This document shows, piece by piece, positions 35,766-46,925 of a stretch of 64,000 nt of DNA (the first letter of the stretch is position 1; each line of letters opens with the position of its first letter). The notes beneath the pieces were generated by a model. The model was not told the origin of the DNA and did not search any database. It was given only the letters and a program-made list of their open reading frames with translations. This DNA comes from Amphiduros pacificus (Eukaryota; Annelida; Polychaeta; Phyllodocida; Hesionidae). The stretch lies in contig OX439009.1 in the NCBI GenBank assembly GCA_949316495.1, forward strand, positions 41,758,096-41,822,095, read 5' to 3'. Made by a program: the position numbers and the translations under genes.

Positions 35766-37626
35766 TGCTGGTCGCTGAGGCTGTATGTAGCAGTCAGACA
35801 GCAACAGGCTGATAAACCAAGCACAGAAAATAACAGCCACATATATATTTATATCTTGGACTGTAGAACTTTACGACAAATTTAAGGGCAAAAATAAAAA
35901 TAAAAATTGCTCATGTCGATCAGTTCCATATGATCTTGCATAACTTGTCATGACTGCAGTTAAATTTATAATATATTTTGACTGGTTTAATCCAAAATTA
36001 AAAAGTTAAAGTTATTAGATAATGGAGATATTTTGTATTAAGGATGTTTGAGGATAATCATTGCTTTCTGTTCACGGGTCAGAGCATTTTGATCGGACCT
36101 GTGTGACACTAAGAGTGCACTCAGACCCAGACTTTTCTTGGTCTTCCCTGACAGCAGGTATAGCTAGCCTCCCTGGGCTCAAGGACAAAATAGCCACAAG
36201 CAGATCCTACTTCGGTCTCCCTGCAGCCACCCATCAACCACACGTACATGATATATACCACATACTCTGGGCTGTATCATATCCCACAAAGTGTCTCCAG
36301 GTATACTGAACCATTAATGATAGATCCAACATAATCTTATCATTACATGATTAATCAGGGCCACATATTAATATATCTGCAATCTTTTGTTTTCTGTACA
36401 TGTCAAAGTTGTCTTTTAGTTGCAGCAACAGTAGATCAGATATTTGGCATACATGCGTTTTATTGAGACATTTTCACCTAAACTGGTATTCTACAGCTTG
36501 GATGTAAATCATGAGCCATTCTACATCATGGAAACACATCAAGTGCATTCTCTAAGTGACTGGGCTTCACTTGCAGAATACAGGTAGAACAAGCTCCACC
36601 TGGGAAACAAGCTCTCAACCTAGGGAGGTCTGATATCCATGGACCAATCACACTATCACAAACATGTTGGGCTCATATTTCTTCTGCGTATGTTCATAAC
36701 TGAGCTTGTCCAGTTGCCCTCAGTAAGCAACTTTTGGCCAGGGCTAGCAACTTTTGGCCAGGGCTAGCAACTTTTGGCTAGGGCTAGCAACTTTTGAAGT
36801 GTATTTTCTATCATTTTCCATTGTATAGCTGTTTTAAGTAGGCAAAGGACAACCAAGCATATTTCAGACACGACACTGGTGCGAGATAACCCTTTTTGTC
36901 ACTCACTTATCCAAGCATGCTGATTTATATTCTGTTTTGATTTATTTAATCCAATACATAAGTTGACTGAAGCTTGATAACAAATCATGACACCGAGTGT
37001 TTCCCCACAAGTATCCAGCATAATAAAATCTTATTGGCAACAAAGGTCAGGAGGAGTTCGTGGGGGAATAAGACAATACTGAGTTGGTGTTACTTTTTAT
37101 TGATGTAAGATTGCCATTAAGATATACTGCGGGGTAAGCATTCCTACCTCCAGACATGGAGAGGCATACCTTGTCTCTATGGGGGAGCATCCCTTACAAA
37201 TAGACAAACACCATCAGATTGACCTACTTTCAAGCTGCAGGTAAACAAGTAAACAACACTGATGGATTCTATTCAGATAAGATAGATTGGAGCAATGATC
37301 TTCACCATTTCCTAAGTGCATTTCAAACTGATTTCCCTAAGTTATAAGAGAGGTGTGGAGAGGGCCTAGGGGGCATCCCAGGATGCAACTGTCAAGCCAG
37401 ATCACACGAACACCTTAATGCTTTTCCTTGATACTTATATTTTTGTTTGCAATAGGGGGAGGGGGTATCTCAAAAAACAAAAGTTCCCTAACCATGAAAA
37501 AAAAGCCCCAAAAAGATGATTATCTGAGTTGATATGATAAAGTTCAATGCCATTTAGCAAATAAAAGTTTAACACTGCAAGTAAATGCCATATGGACTAT
37601 GTAATAATGAAGTAGTTGTCCCTCAC
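35766..37626. other. Rest of endoplasmin intron 2
   Basis: Mostly unique AT-rich DNA, with a short repeat (GCAACTTTTGGCCAGGGCTA, about four copies) at 36725-36800. No coding sequence is supported. Confidence 0.5.
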
Positions 37627-37732
37627 CTCTGGAGGGCCTCATCATCAGTTCTTGACCCATCTCGACTTTTGCCGATGTCATCTTCCACTGTTACTGTATC
37701 ATCTTCACTTGCATCATCGGCTACTGTTACAG
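37627..37732 (-). CDS. HSP90B1: Endoplasmin exon 2: acidic N-terminus
   Basis: Residues 18-53, AVTVADDASEDDTVTVEDDI then GKSRDGSRTDDEALQR. GKSR-GSRTDDE is the hallmark of the GRP94 N-terminal segment, absent from cytosolic Hsp90. The acceptor is TTGATGCAG, phase 1; the donor is AG then GTGAGG, phase 2. Confidence 0.94.
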
Positions 37733-39109
37733 CTGCATCAACAAAAATACATGGGGTCAAACTCTACAACATCTGGAAATATGTCAAATCTAAACCAACA
37801 AAAAACAAATTGCATGCATGAATTGAGATGCTTAAATATTCATTATTTTAATTAACTTAGGTAAAAATTATGGACTTTTTTAAATGGAGGAAATTGTCTA
37901 TATGCCACATCACATTTCTGATCAAAAGATTGTGGCCCAACTGCTGTGATATTAAACACCTGGCCACTTCTCATGGTCATAATTTTCATGTGAACATAAC
38001 TTGATATCAAAGCTTAATATTAGCATGATTGGTGGTTATCAAATCCAGAAAATATCACATCTGATAAATTTGTCTGATAAATGAAATGACAGCTGATGTT
38101 CTTTTACTTTTTTTCCCATTAATTTACAGTTTGATACCTTGTTTAAGAATAGCTAATTTCTTCTACTATGGCAACCTGTATTGGGCCTCATGTTATGATT
38201 AAAGATTAATAGGCACAATAAGTCAGGTATGCAATATCCCACATGTGCCCCTGACCAGAAACATCGTCATGCTTCTTGAACAAAGAAAACCAAAGTTCAC
38301 AGCGAGGTTAAATTTGCAAGCAATTTTGAAACTGGTTCTATCATATCCTTCTAATCAACCAAACACGAAAATAATTTTGTGCAGAGGTCAGTATCAGTCC
38401 TGAAATAATTAAAAAAAGGAACAAGTTCTTCAGAGATTCCAAACTCAACATTTCAATTTGTCATTCATAACTACTACTTATAATTATGACCCAATTAAAT
38501 GACAGATAATCTATCTACAACCATTCAAACTTACAAAAACTATTGACAGGCAACTTGGATGAATTCAAATTTCAATTTGAAGATTTTTCTGTGTTCCACT
38601 TGTTCAAACAAGATCTGTGAAAACGCCCAATCTCAAACTTTACAATCTCTGATATGGACTTAAAGAGTTTAACAAATAATGCCTAAAATAGAAGCTTTCA
38701 CTGTCAACCATTTACTTTGATCAAATTTGTGTTCTTAAGTTATTTTATTAATGTCAGGTACTTTGAAGTTTGATAAAAGAAGTTTTGACATTCTCATGAT
38801 TCTGTGTATCAAATGGGTCACTCCCACTTTGACAGGCATGGTTTGGCCGGCAGAAACCAACCAATTTCTATGCGAATCTCTCATGTATTGTGTTGTTTAC
38901 CAGATATAAGATGGTCCCCTATATTTGGGGGGCCCTGGTAAACATGATCCGTTTCTGACGTGAGAACAAGTCGCCGGTTTAGGAGAAGATGTCGGGGTAT
39001 TGCGTTATTTTTGGCCTCCCATCATGGCCGAAGCCATCACGACAAGCTAGATCGACCCGGTGTTCTTTACACACTACATGCGTGATAACTAAATCAAATG
39101 CACACTTAC

Positions 39110-39161
39110 CCGCTAGGAATAATAATCCTAGGACACCCAGAAAGAGGTATTTCCGAGCCAT
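39110..39161 (-). CDS. HSP90B1: Endoplasmin (GRP94) exon 1: start and signal peptide
   Basis: The ER-lumen Hsp90 paralogue, an ATP-driven chaperone for secreted and membrane proteins such as integrins and Toll-like receptors. The start at 39161 gives MARKYLFLGVLGLLFLA, an n-region plus hydrophobic core typical of a signal peptide. A longer frame reaches an upstream Met at 39230, but it would bury the signal, so I chose the inner Met. The donor is GCGG then GTAAGT, phase 1. The fourteen coding exons sum to 2442 nt (813 aa plus stop), against about 800 aa in vertebrates, and every junction is in phase. The gene spans 16.6 kb with introns full of minisatellites. The unfolded protein response probably controls it (see 39280-39298). 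Confidence 0.93.
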
Positions 39162-39279
39162 AATGGCTACGAACGACGAAATGTGCTGTTCCTTCGGCCA
39201 GAAATCCACACCAACACTGCAAAACTTCAACGAAGGAGTGAAATGAAGACGTCGGGGTCAATACACGTGTATCAAACAG

Positions 39280-39298
39280 CCAATCGTATTGGCCCACG
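39280..39298 (+). promoter_or_regulatory. ERSE with nested ERSE-II (endoplasmin promoter)
   Basis: The plus strand reads CCAAT, nine bases, CCACG: an exact ER stress response element, known to bind NF-Y plus ATF6/XBP1 in GRP promoters of animals and to work in either orientation. Within it, ATTGGCCCACG at 39288-39298 is an exact ERSE-II (ATTGG-N-CCACG). It lies about 120 bp upstream of the endoplasmin start codon. Confidence 0.85.
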
Positions 39299-39321
39299 CT
39301 GACACGTGTGCTTCACAGCAA

Positions 39322-39340
39322 CCAATCAGCGAGCACCAAG
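39322..39340 (+). promoter_or_regulatory. ERSE-like element, one mismatch
   Basis: CCAAT, nine bases, CCAAG: the CCACG half has one change. It lies 24 bp beyond the exact ERSE. Confidence 0.5.
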
Positions 39341-39360
39341 TACGAAACATCGCTTTCTCA

Positions 39361-39385
39361 TGTGGAATTGTCTGATTGGTCCACA
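39361..39385 (-). promoter_or_regulatory. ERSE-like and ERSE-II-like pair, one mismatch each
   Basis: TGTGG, nine bases, ATTGG on the plus strand (39361-39379) is an inverted ERSE with one mismatch. The same ATTGG followed by T and CCACA (39375-39385) is an ERSE-II with one mismatch. Three spaced ERSE-type elements resemble the multi-ERSE layout of vertebrate GRP78/GRP94 promoters. Confidence 0.5.
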
Positions 39386-40003
39386 TCACAGGTCATCGGT
39401 CAATTATATGGATCTGGGACAAAGTTGTCAACACAACCATGTGCTTTTCTTCAATGTAAGAAAATGTGAAGTTCTGTGTTTTTCAAATGGTTTTGACTTT
39501 TCTGCCACTTTTAACCTAAACATACGGCCTCAATTCAGTCATTTAATATGAAAGTACTCTATAACTTTTGATTTATTTCAACTTAAAGTTTAAATGTAAA
39601 ACCTGGTCCTCCAAAATACTAGGGAAAATGTCCTTTGGAAGTTAAAAATATAAATTGAGTTTTCAGATTGATTGATTTTTGTAAATTACAATGTGTGACA
39701 ATACTTAACAAATGCCAAATAACTTTTTTAATTGGGCTATAAAGTTGTCAAAAACTTTCCCCAGAAAACATCTGAGTTACATTTTGTAATAGAAAATAAA
39801 TCTTTTGTATTGAGTTTGAAATCAATTATTGCAAAAAAAAACAAAAAAACAAAAAAAAAAACATCTTGAGCCAAATTGCAGAACCAATTTTCATTCTATT
39901 ATAGTTCTATTGTTCTGATGATTTTTGTTCAAAAACTTTAATTATGTAAAAAACACTGCAAGACATACAACACAGAATTTGTTTTAATTGCTATTCAGTT
40001 AAC

Positions 40004-40045
40004 ATGGCTCCAAAAGTTGACACAGACAACAACATGAACGTCATG
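40004..40045 (+). CDS. Possible first coding exon of a plus-strand gene
   Basis: An ATG in fair context (TTAACATGG) opens 14 codons, MAPKVDTDNNMNVM, ending at a perfect donor ATG then GTAAGT, phase 0. CTATTCAG at 39991-39998 could serve as an acceptor, so a separate 5' UTR exon is possible. The divergent arrangement with endoplasmin suggests, but does not prove, a shared regulatory region. I do not recognise the protein. The link to the last exon at 52544 is inference, and the phases (0 out, 2 in) require at least one exon between. Confidence 0.4.
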
Positions 40046-41809
40046 GTAAGTCAATATGACTGATTTTTTAGTGCTTTTCAAGTTGAAATAATGCACAATC
40101 TCCTGAATATTTAATTTCCCATTTTATACCAACCAATCTATGTTTGATTGACAATTTGTGACAAGTAAAGAATTTTGAGCAAATTTTACCGACTTTTTTC
40201 AAATATATGGCGAATTTAATATGATAATCATTTTAAATTCACTGAGTAGGATGTTTTCATAAGATAAGGTTCAACAGCGGTCATATTGTACTTTATTTCT
40301 TTGGTCTGTTGTTTGGTGTTATAACTAGATAAATCCCCAGAACTGTTGTGACCTTCTGTTACATGTACATTTCACATGTTGATCATATTTTGGAGAAGAG
40401 TACTCTAATAACTGATTAATAAGGGTATCAAATCACTCCATCAAGTCTCGTATGATCTCAGGTGTGATATAGTGTAAACCATGAGGAGGTATTAATATGA
40501 ACAATCTGTCAGATGATTTAGTCATGTTCAGCATGTCATGTTCAGCATATCAGCATGTCATGTTCAGCATGTCATGTTCAGCATCTTCCACCAGTTTTGT
40601 TTTCCCAACAGAGGGCACTTCCCAGTCATTGGATAAACACTTCCCCATTGCTTTAACAAGCTGTAAGCTTCATACTGGTGTCCTCTATGCTGATTTTGAC
40701 ATCTGCTTACCTTATTTTCCCTAATAGCTGCCCTTTACCTAATTACCAACCCCCTTCTGTCTGAAGCCTATCAGCAGACCAGGCCTTGGTGGCTGGGGTA
40801 GTGGAGCAGCAGACTTACAATCCACAGGGGTTTGCTATCTCAGTAATTAATATGTAAACAGTACTCATAGCTTCACTTGCAATACTCATGCAAACATGCA
40901 TGTGCAAACACACACCCTTTGTAATGTTTGCCACAAACATCTGTTTAATATTTCTCAATATCAGGTGATGTTACACTGTAAATAATTCCTCATGTTGCAT
41001 CAATGTGTACGATCAGACACCTGAATGCTGAGTGAGGGTCACATGTGGGTCACAGTATGGTGCCCAGTAGCACTTCCCAGCCTCTTGTAACTTACTTGGT
41101 TAATTACCCTGTAGGCATGTGGCCAAGTGGGGGAAGTACAGTACAGGCTTAACACTGACTGTAAGAGATTGGCATTTTCAATACTGAATTTGCTTAGTTG
41201 TTTTGTGTCTGGATCGATATATTTATTTTTATTAGTTTATTTAAAATATATTGAATAATACTGTAATGTACAATTATTCTTACCATCAAACTATTCTTCG
41301 AGTGCAACAAGATGTGACCATGTTTTACTAATAATCTATTGTGAATCTGAAAAACAGTCAATTTTGAACATTGGTCTTTTCATGTCAGCCAGTCACATTT
41401 TAGCTGCCCCCTCAGAGGTCATGTTTCAGCCCCATGGTGGCAATTAGGGATAATATGGTATATAGGTTTACTGGGCAAAATCAATGGGCATCCTGCCAAG
41501 AGTGCAAGCTTGCACTAGAGGTGCAGCTGGTCAATACCAGCTGCATGACACTAGGTTTTACACTCTGGCAAGACTGACACTTGACCATGTGTTCTTGCAA
41601 AATATTTGATTACATTAAAATTCGTCAATGTTTGCTGTTGGTGAGAAAAGACAATTTATAGTAAAACTGATGTTTGTTTTAACCAAAGTATTTTATAACA
41701 GGACAGGCAATATGAAATTTGTGGGATTCTATGTGAGACATTTATCTGGTTCATAACCCTTCCCAAAGTTTATTCTAGCACTGTGATGTGTGAATGTCAT
41801 TTTGATATT
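40046..41809 (+). other. Probable intron; no exon identified
   Basis: AT-rich DNA. A candidate acceptor TTTTCCCAACAG and following donor CTGTAAGC bracket about 60 nt near 40612-40671, but no reading phase fits cleanly. A short GTCATGTTCAGCAT repeat lies at 40520-40582. Confidence 0.35.
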
Positions 41810-43798
41810 GACCAATGAATGGACAATGCCTTCAGTGTCATCTCCCCTTTAGGCGTCTCTATGGTAACACTTCACCAGAACATACACTACCAATATAGAC
41901 TATTCAATGGACAATGCCTTCACTGTCATCTCCCCTTTAGGCGTCTCTATGGTAACACTTCACCAGAACATACACTACCAATATAGACTAGTCAATGGAC
42001 AATGCCTTCACTGTCATCTCCCCTTTAGGCGTCTCTATGGTAACACTTCACCAGAACATACAATACCAATATAGACTAGTCAATGGATAATGCCTTCACT
42101 GTCATCTCCCCTTTAGGCGTCTCTATGGTAACACTTCACCAGAACATACACTACCAATATAGACTAGTCAATGGACAATGCCTTCACTGTCATCTCCCCT
42201 TTAGGCGTCTCTATGGTAACACTTCACCAGAAGATACAATACCAATATAGACTAGTCAATGGACAATGCCTTCACTGTCATCTCCCCTTTAGGCGTCTCT
42301 ATGGTAACACTTCACCAGAACATACACTACCAATATAGACTAGTCAATGGACAATGCCTTCACTGTCATCTCCCCTTTAGGCGTCTCTATGGTAACACTT
42401 CACCAGAAGATACAATACCAATATAGACTAGTCAATGGACAATGCCTTCACTGTCATCTCCCCTTTAGGCGTCTCTATGGTAACACTTCACCAGAACATA
42501 CACTACCAATATAGACTTGTCAATGGACAATGCCTTCACTGTCATCTCCCCTTTAGGCGTCTCTATGGTAACACTTCACCAGAACATACACTACCAACAT
42601 AGACTAGTCAATGGACAATGCCTTCACTGTCATCTCCCCTTTAGGCGTCTCTATGGTAACACTTCACCAGAACATACACTACCAATATAGACTAGTCAAT
42701 GGACAATGCCTTCACTGTCATCTCCCCTTTAGGCATCTCTATGGTAACACTTCACCAGAACATACACTACCAATATAGACTAGTCAATGGACAATGCCTT
42801 CACTGTCATCTCCCCTTTAGGCGTCTCTATGGTAACACTTCACCAGAACATACACTACCAATATAGACTAGTCAATGGACAATGCCTTCACTGTCATCTC
42901 CCCTTTAGGCGTCTCTATGGTAACACTTCACCAGAACATACACTACCAATATAGACTAGTCAATGGACAATGCCTTCACTGTCATCTCCCCTTTAGGCAT
43001 CTCTATGGTAACACTTCACCAGAACATACACTACCAATATAGACTAGTCAATGGACAATGCCTTCACTGTCATCTCCCCTTTAGGCGTCTCTATGGTAAC
43101 ACTTCACCAGAACATACACTACCAATATAGACTAGTCAATGGACAATGCCTTCACTGTCATCTCCCCTTTAGGCGTCTCTATGGTAACACTTCACCAGAA
43201 CATACACTACCAATATAGACTAGTCAATGGACAATGCCTTCACTGTCATCTCCCCTTTAGGCCTCTCTATGGTAACACTTCACCAGAAGATACAATACCA
43301 ATATAGACTAGTCAATGGACAATGCCTTCACTGTCATCTCCCCTTTAGGCGTCTCTATGGTAACACTTCACCAGAACATACACTACCAATATAGACTAGT
43401 CAATGGACAATGCCTTCACTGTCATCTCCCCTTTAGGCGTCTCTATGGTAACACGTCACCAGAACATACACTACCAACATAGACTAGTCAATGGACAATG
43501 CCTTCACTGTCATCTCCCCTTTAGGCGTCTCTATGGTAACACTTCACCAGAACATACACTACCAATATAGACTAGTCAATGGACAATGCCTTCACTGTCA
43601 TCTCCCCTTTAGGCGTCTCTATGGTAACACTTCACCAGAACATACACTACCAATATAGACTAGTCAATGGACAATGCCTTCACTGTCATCTCCCCTTTAG
43701 GCGTCTCTATGGTAACACTTCACCAGAACATACACTACCAATATAGACTAGTCAATGGACAATGCCTTCACTGTCATCTCCCCTTTAGGCGTCTCTAT
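41810..43798. repeat. 88-bp acceptor-bearing minisatellite, left block (about 22 copies)
   Basis: Each unit contains TGTCATCTCCCCTTTAG, then GCGTCTCTATGGTAACAC, TTCACCAGAACATACACTAC, then CAATATAGACTAGTCAATGG and ACAATGCCTTCAC. The first two segments match the 3' splice site and first coding bases of the real last exon at 52544. Copies are nearly identical; variants (CACTACC or GATACAATACC) recur in a pattern. It is interrupted at 43798 by the full-length LINE. Confidence 0.9.
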
Positions 43799-43848
43799 AA
43801 TAATAATAATAATAAAATTTATATAGCGCTGAATACCAGATAATCTGT

Positions 43849-46800
43849 TCATAGCGCTTTATTCAAAACATGAGTTTTGAACAGGTAGGTTTTCAGCTTG
43901 CTCTTGAAGAGGTCAGCTGAGGGGCAAGTCCTAAGGTCAATAGGAAGGCCATTCCATAGTTTGGGACCAACTGATGAGAAAGCCCTATCACCCACCGTCC
44001 TCAGGCGCGTATGGGGAACGCATAGAAAAGTGCCATTGTTTGAACGCAGGCCTCTCTCCCCAACTTTTACTTGTAGGAGGTCTCTTATGTAAGAAGGCGC
44101 CTTCCCATTAAGTGCCTTCCAGACCATCAGAATGATTTTGAAATTAATTCTGGCGCGTACTGGCAGCCAATGTAGTTCCTTCAGCTTCTCTGATATATGA
44201 TCATATTTCCTCTTCTTACACACAACTCTGGCTGCTGAATTTTGTATATATTGTAATTTTTTGATTTCAGATTTGGGTAGACCAGCAAGTAGACTGTTTC
44301 CGTAGTCTAGAGTTGAGGTGACGAAAGCATGGGTTAGGGTCATGGTTGTCTTCTCATCTAGGCATCTTCTGATAGATGATAAGTTTCTGATGTGGTAATA
44401 ACCTTTTTTGCACATTTTCTTTATTTGTGCCTTCATATCCATTTTTTCGTCAAAAATGATGCCTAGGTCAGTTATGGATGAGGATGGAGATATATGTGAG
44501 TCACCCACCTTTATGGTGGTGGTGCCAGTTGACTTGGAAGTGCCATATCCATCATAGCATACTAACATCTCGGTCTTACCATCATTAATTTTCATTTTAT
44601 TTGATATTAAAAATTCCCTAACCTCCATTACGCATCTTTCCAGTTTACGTTTGCTTATTTCACTATCATACTTTGAGGTGTGATCTACCGGTATGTAAAT
44701 CTGAGTGTCATCCGCATAAATATGATATTTCAGATCATATTTTGCAAGGATATCTGTCAGGGGTGACATATAGAGTGTGAAAAGTATAGGTCCTAGCACT
44801 GATCCCTGATGGACCCCAAATTTAATTGACTTGGTATTAGATCTCATGCTTCCAACTTTTACACACTGCCGTCTATTTAATAGATATGATTTTATCCAAG
44901 CGAGCGCTTGCCCTCTGACTCCATATCTTGACTCCATTCTACCTAACAGTAGTTGATGGTCAATGGTATCAAATGCCGCTGATAGGTCCAGTAATAATAG
45001 TATAACAGTTCTTTTGAGGTCAATATCCCTTAAGATGTCGTTTTGGACCCTTAAGAGCGCAGTTTCTGTGCTATGAAACTCTTTATATGCTGACTGGAAC
45101 TTATCAGTTAGGCCATTTCTTATAAGATAGGATATCAATTGGTCTGCTGCTGCCCTTTCGGTCAACTTTGAGACATAAGTAAGATTCGAGACAGGTCTGT
45201 AATTTTTCTCAATAAGTTCCAGACCTAGTTTCTTTAGTAGAGGTTTTATTATTGCGATCTTCATATTCTCCGACACCTCTGAATCCATAAGTGATTTATT
45301 TATAATAGCCGTGATAATTGGGATGAGTTCATCCATCAGCTCATGGAGCAGCCATGATGGGATTGGATCCAGCTCACAAGATTTGTTTGATGCCTTCTTC
45401 ACTAATTTCCGTACTTCATCAGCGGTCAAAGGTAAAAACCTATCCAGACATGGTTGTGGCTGGATGGGTGTATTTCTAGTAGTGTCCTCTGGTGGTTGGT
45501 ATTCACTCATTTGCCCTTCGTCAATCCCTCTTCGGATTTTGTCTATTTTGTCGAGAAAGTAATTATTAAACTTTTCTGCCAGCACAGAGTCACACTCGGA
45601 GGGTGGCATTGGTACCTCTGTTGGTTTGTGCATGACCCTGTCAATGACTTTGAACAATTTTTTCGGGTCATGCTTGTTTTCACTCACTAGGTTAGAGAAA
45701 AAGTCTGACTGGGAATCCCTTAGTAAAGAATTATATTTATTCCGATGGGCATTATATGCATCCTTATCAATCTGCAGCCCAGTTTTCTTCATTTTCCTTT
45801 CCAGCCTTCTCTTTAATGTCCTCTCGTGTTTGATATGGTTATTCATCCACGGTACAGGTTTGCGCCTTGATACATTGGCAACCTTGATGGGGGCATGGTT
45901 GTCCATCACCGTTGTCAATTTGTCATCATAGAATTTCACCATGTCTTCCAGGGATAATGTCTCCCAGGCTGCACTGTCATTCATTATGTTTTTAATATCT
46001 TGCCTTAAGACATTCATATTTATATCTTTGTAACTTCTGTATTGTAATGTTTTCCTTTCAGGTCTCGGGGGTTGCATGCCCAGGACCATCAGGACCATTT
46101 TATGATCTGATATGTATTCATCTACTGTATGACTCTTAATAAATTTGTTTCCTTTAAAGGTGATGATCAGATCGAGAGTGTTTCCAAGCCGGTGAGTAGG
46201 TTCTTTTACTAATTGGTTCATATCAAATGTTGATAGAACATCATTAAATTTGATCACATCAGGTTTTTCTGGTTTATTCACATGAAAGTTGTAATCACCT
46301 AAGAATATAACTTCATGATTAAATGAGCCATAGTGTGCAATTAACTGAGTAAGCTCGTCATAAAATTCAGTGTATGTATACCTATTACCCCCAGATGGTT
46401 CTGGACGGTAGATCGTTACAAAAGTGACTTTTCTCCCTTTATAATGGAGGGATGATTCCATTAATTCCATTGTTCTCACTGATGGAGGATTTAATCTGTT
46501 TGTAGTAAATGGTAGCTCACGCCAGTGAAGCAAAGCAAGTCCGCCTCCATTCCTACCTAATCTGGGGAATGAATGGATTTTTAGGCCTCCTTTCTCCAGT
46601 TCATTCTGAATTTTTTCATCACCCTCTGCATGTAGCCATGATTCAGTAATGAAGAGTGCATGTAATTTGTTTGTATGAAAATAATCTTTTGGTATTAATA
46701 TTTTATGTTTAATGCTTTGCACATTACACATACCTATGTTAATTCCATTTCTTTGTGCTGCGGCTTTATTTTTTATACGCGTCTGCCTTTTGCGTGTTTC

Positions 46801-46908
46801 ATTAAGATTAGCCAAAAGGGGATTCCCGTACGACCTTGACCTTGGTGAGCTGATGAATGGAGGTTTCCCCATACCATAATTTCTATGCTTCGCGGAGCAG
46901 CGAATCAT
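43849..46908 (-). CDS. LINE ORF2: endonuclease and reverse transcriptase
   Basis: 1019 residues. The N-terminal AP-endonuclease-like domain (about 55-275) shows GMCNVQSI, LFITESWL, GRNGGGLALLHW, FLGDYNFHV and ISDHKMV, holding the usual catalytic Glu, Asp, Asn and His. The reverse transcriptase follows: NYRPVSNLTYVSKLTER, DLSAAFDTIDHQ, GVHQGSVLGPILF and YADDTQIY (about residue 732). The C-terminal part includes LTHAFVTSTLDYGNSLLAGL and RTVGDRAFSSVGPKLWNGLP, as in CR1/L2-like elements. It makes the nick and the cDNA in target-primed reverse transcription. The ATG lies 17 nt after the stop of the preceding frame, and the ORF2 frame is already open about 30 codons upstream of it, overlapping that frame. 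Reinitiation or frameshifting could both express it. Confidence 0.93.
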   Translation of the reverse strand: MIRCSAKHRNYGMGKPPFISSPRSRSYGNPLLANLNETRKRQTRIKNKAAAQRNGINIGMCNVQSIKHKILIPKDYFHTNKLHALFITESWLHAEGDEKIQNELEKGGLKIHSFPRLGRNGGGLALLHWRELPFTTNRLNPPSVRTMELMESSLHYKGRKVTFVTIYRPEPSGGNRYTYTEFYDELTQLIAHYGSFNHEVIFLGDYNFHVNKPEKPDVIKFNDVLSTFDMNQLVKEPTHRLGNTLDLIITFKGNKFIKSHTVDEYISDHKMVLMVLGMQPPRPERKTLQYRSYKDINMNVLRQDIKNIMNDSAAWETLSLEDMVKFYDDKLTTVMDNHAPIKVANVSRRKPVPWMNNHIKHERTLKRRLERKMKKTGLQIDKDAYNAHRNKYNSLLRDSQSDFFSNLVSENKHDPKKLFKVIDRVMHKPTEVPMPPSECDSVLAEKFNNYFLDKIDKIRRGIDEGQMSEYQPPEDTTRNTPIQPQPCLDRFLPLTADEVRKLVKKASNKSCELDPIPSWLLHELMDELIPIITAIINKSLMDSEVSENMKIAIIKPLLKKLGLELIEKNYRPVSNLTYVSKLTERAAADQLISYLIRNGLTDKFQSAYKEFHSTETALLRVQNDILRDIDLKRTVILLLLDLSAAFDTIDHQLLLGRMESRYGVRGQALAWIKSYLLNRRQCVKVGSMRSNTKSIKFGVHQGSVLGPILFTLYMSPLTDILAKYDLKYHIYADDTQIYIPVDHTSKYDSEISKRKLERCVMEVREFLISNKMKINDGKTEMLVCYDGYGTSKSTGTTTIKVGDSHISPSSSITDLGIIFDEKMDMKAQIKKMCKKGYYHIRNLSSIRRCLDEKTTMTLTHAFVTSTLDYGNSLLAGLPKSEIKKLQYIQNSAARVVCKKRKYDHISEKLKELHWLPVRARINFKIILMVWKALNGKAPSYIRDLLQVKVGERGLRSNNGTFLCVPHTRLRTVGDRAFSSVGPKLWNGLPIDLRTCPSADLFKSKLKTYLFKTHVLNKAL

Positions 46909-46925
46909 GGAAGGGGTGGGCGTGG

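Noticed and set aside
39162-39230. Upstream Met for endoplasmin at 39230
   Set aside because: It would add 23 residues before the signal peptide, which is not seen in GRP94; the inner Met has the normal signal layout.
40785-40850. tRNA-like stretch GGTGGCTGGGGTAGTGGAGC
   Set aside because: Resembles an A box, but there is no convincing B box, acceptor stem or SINE body.
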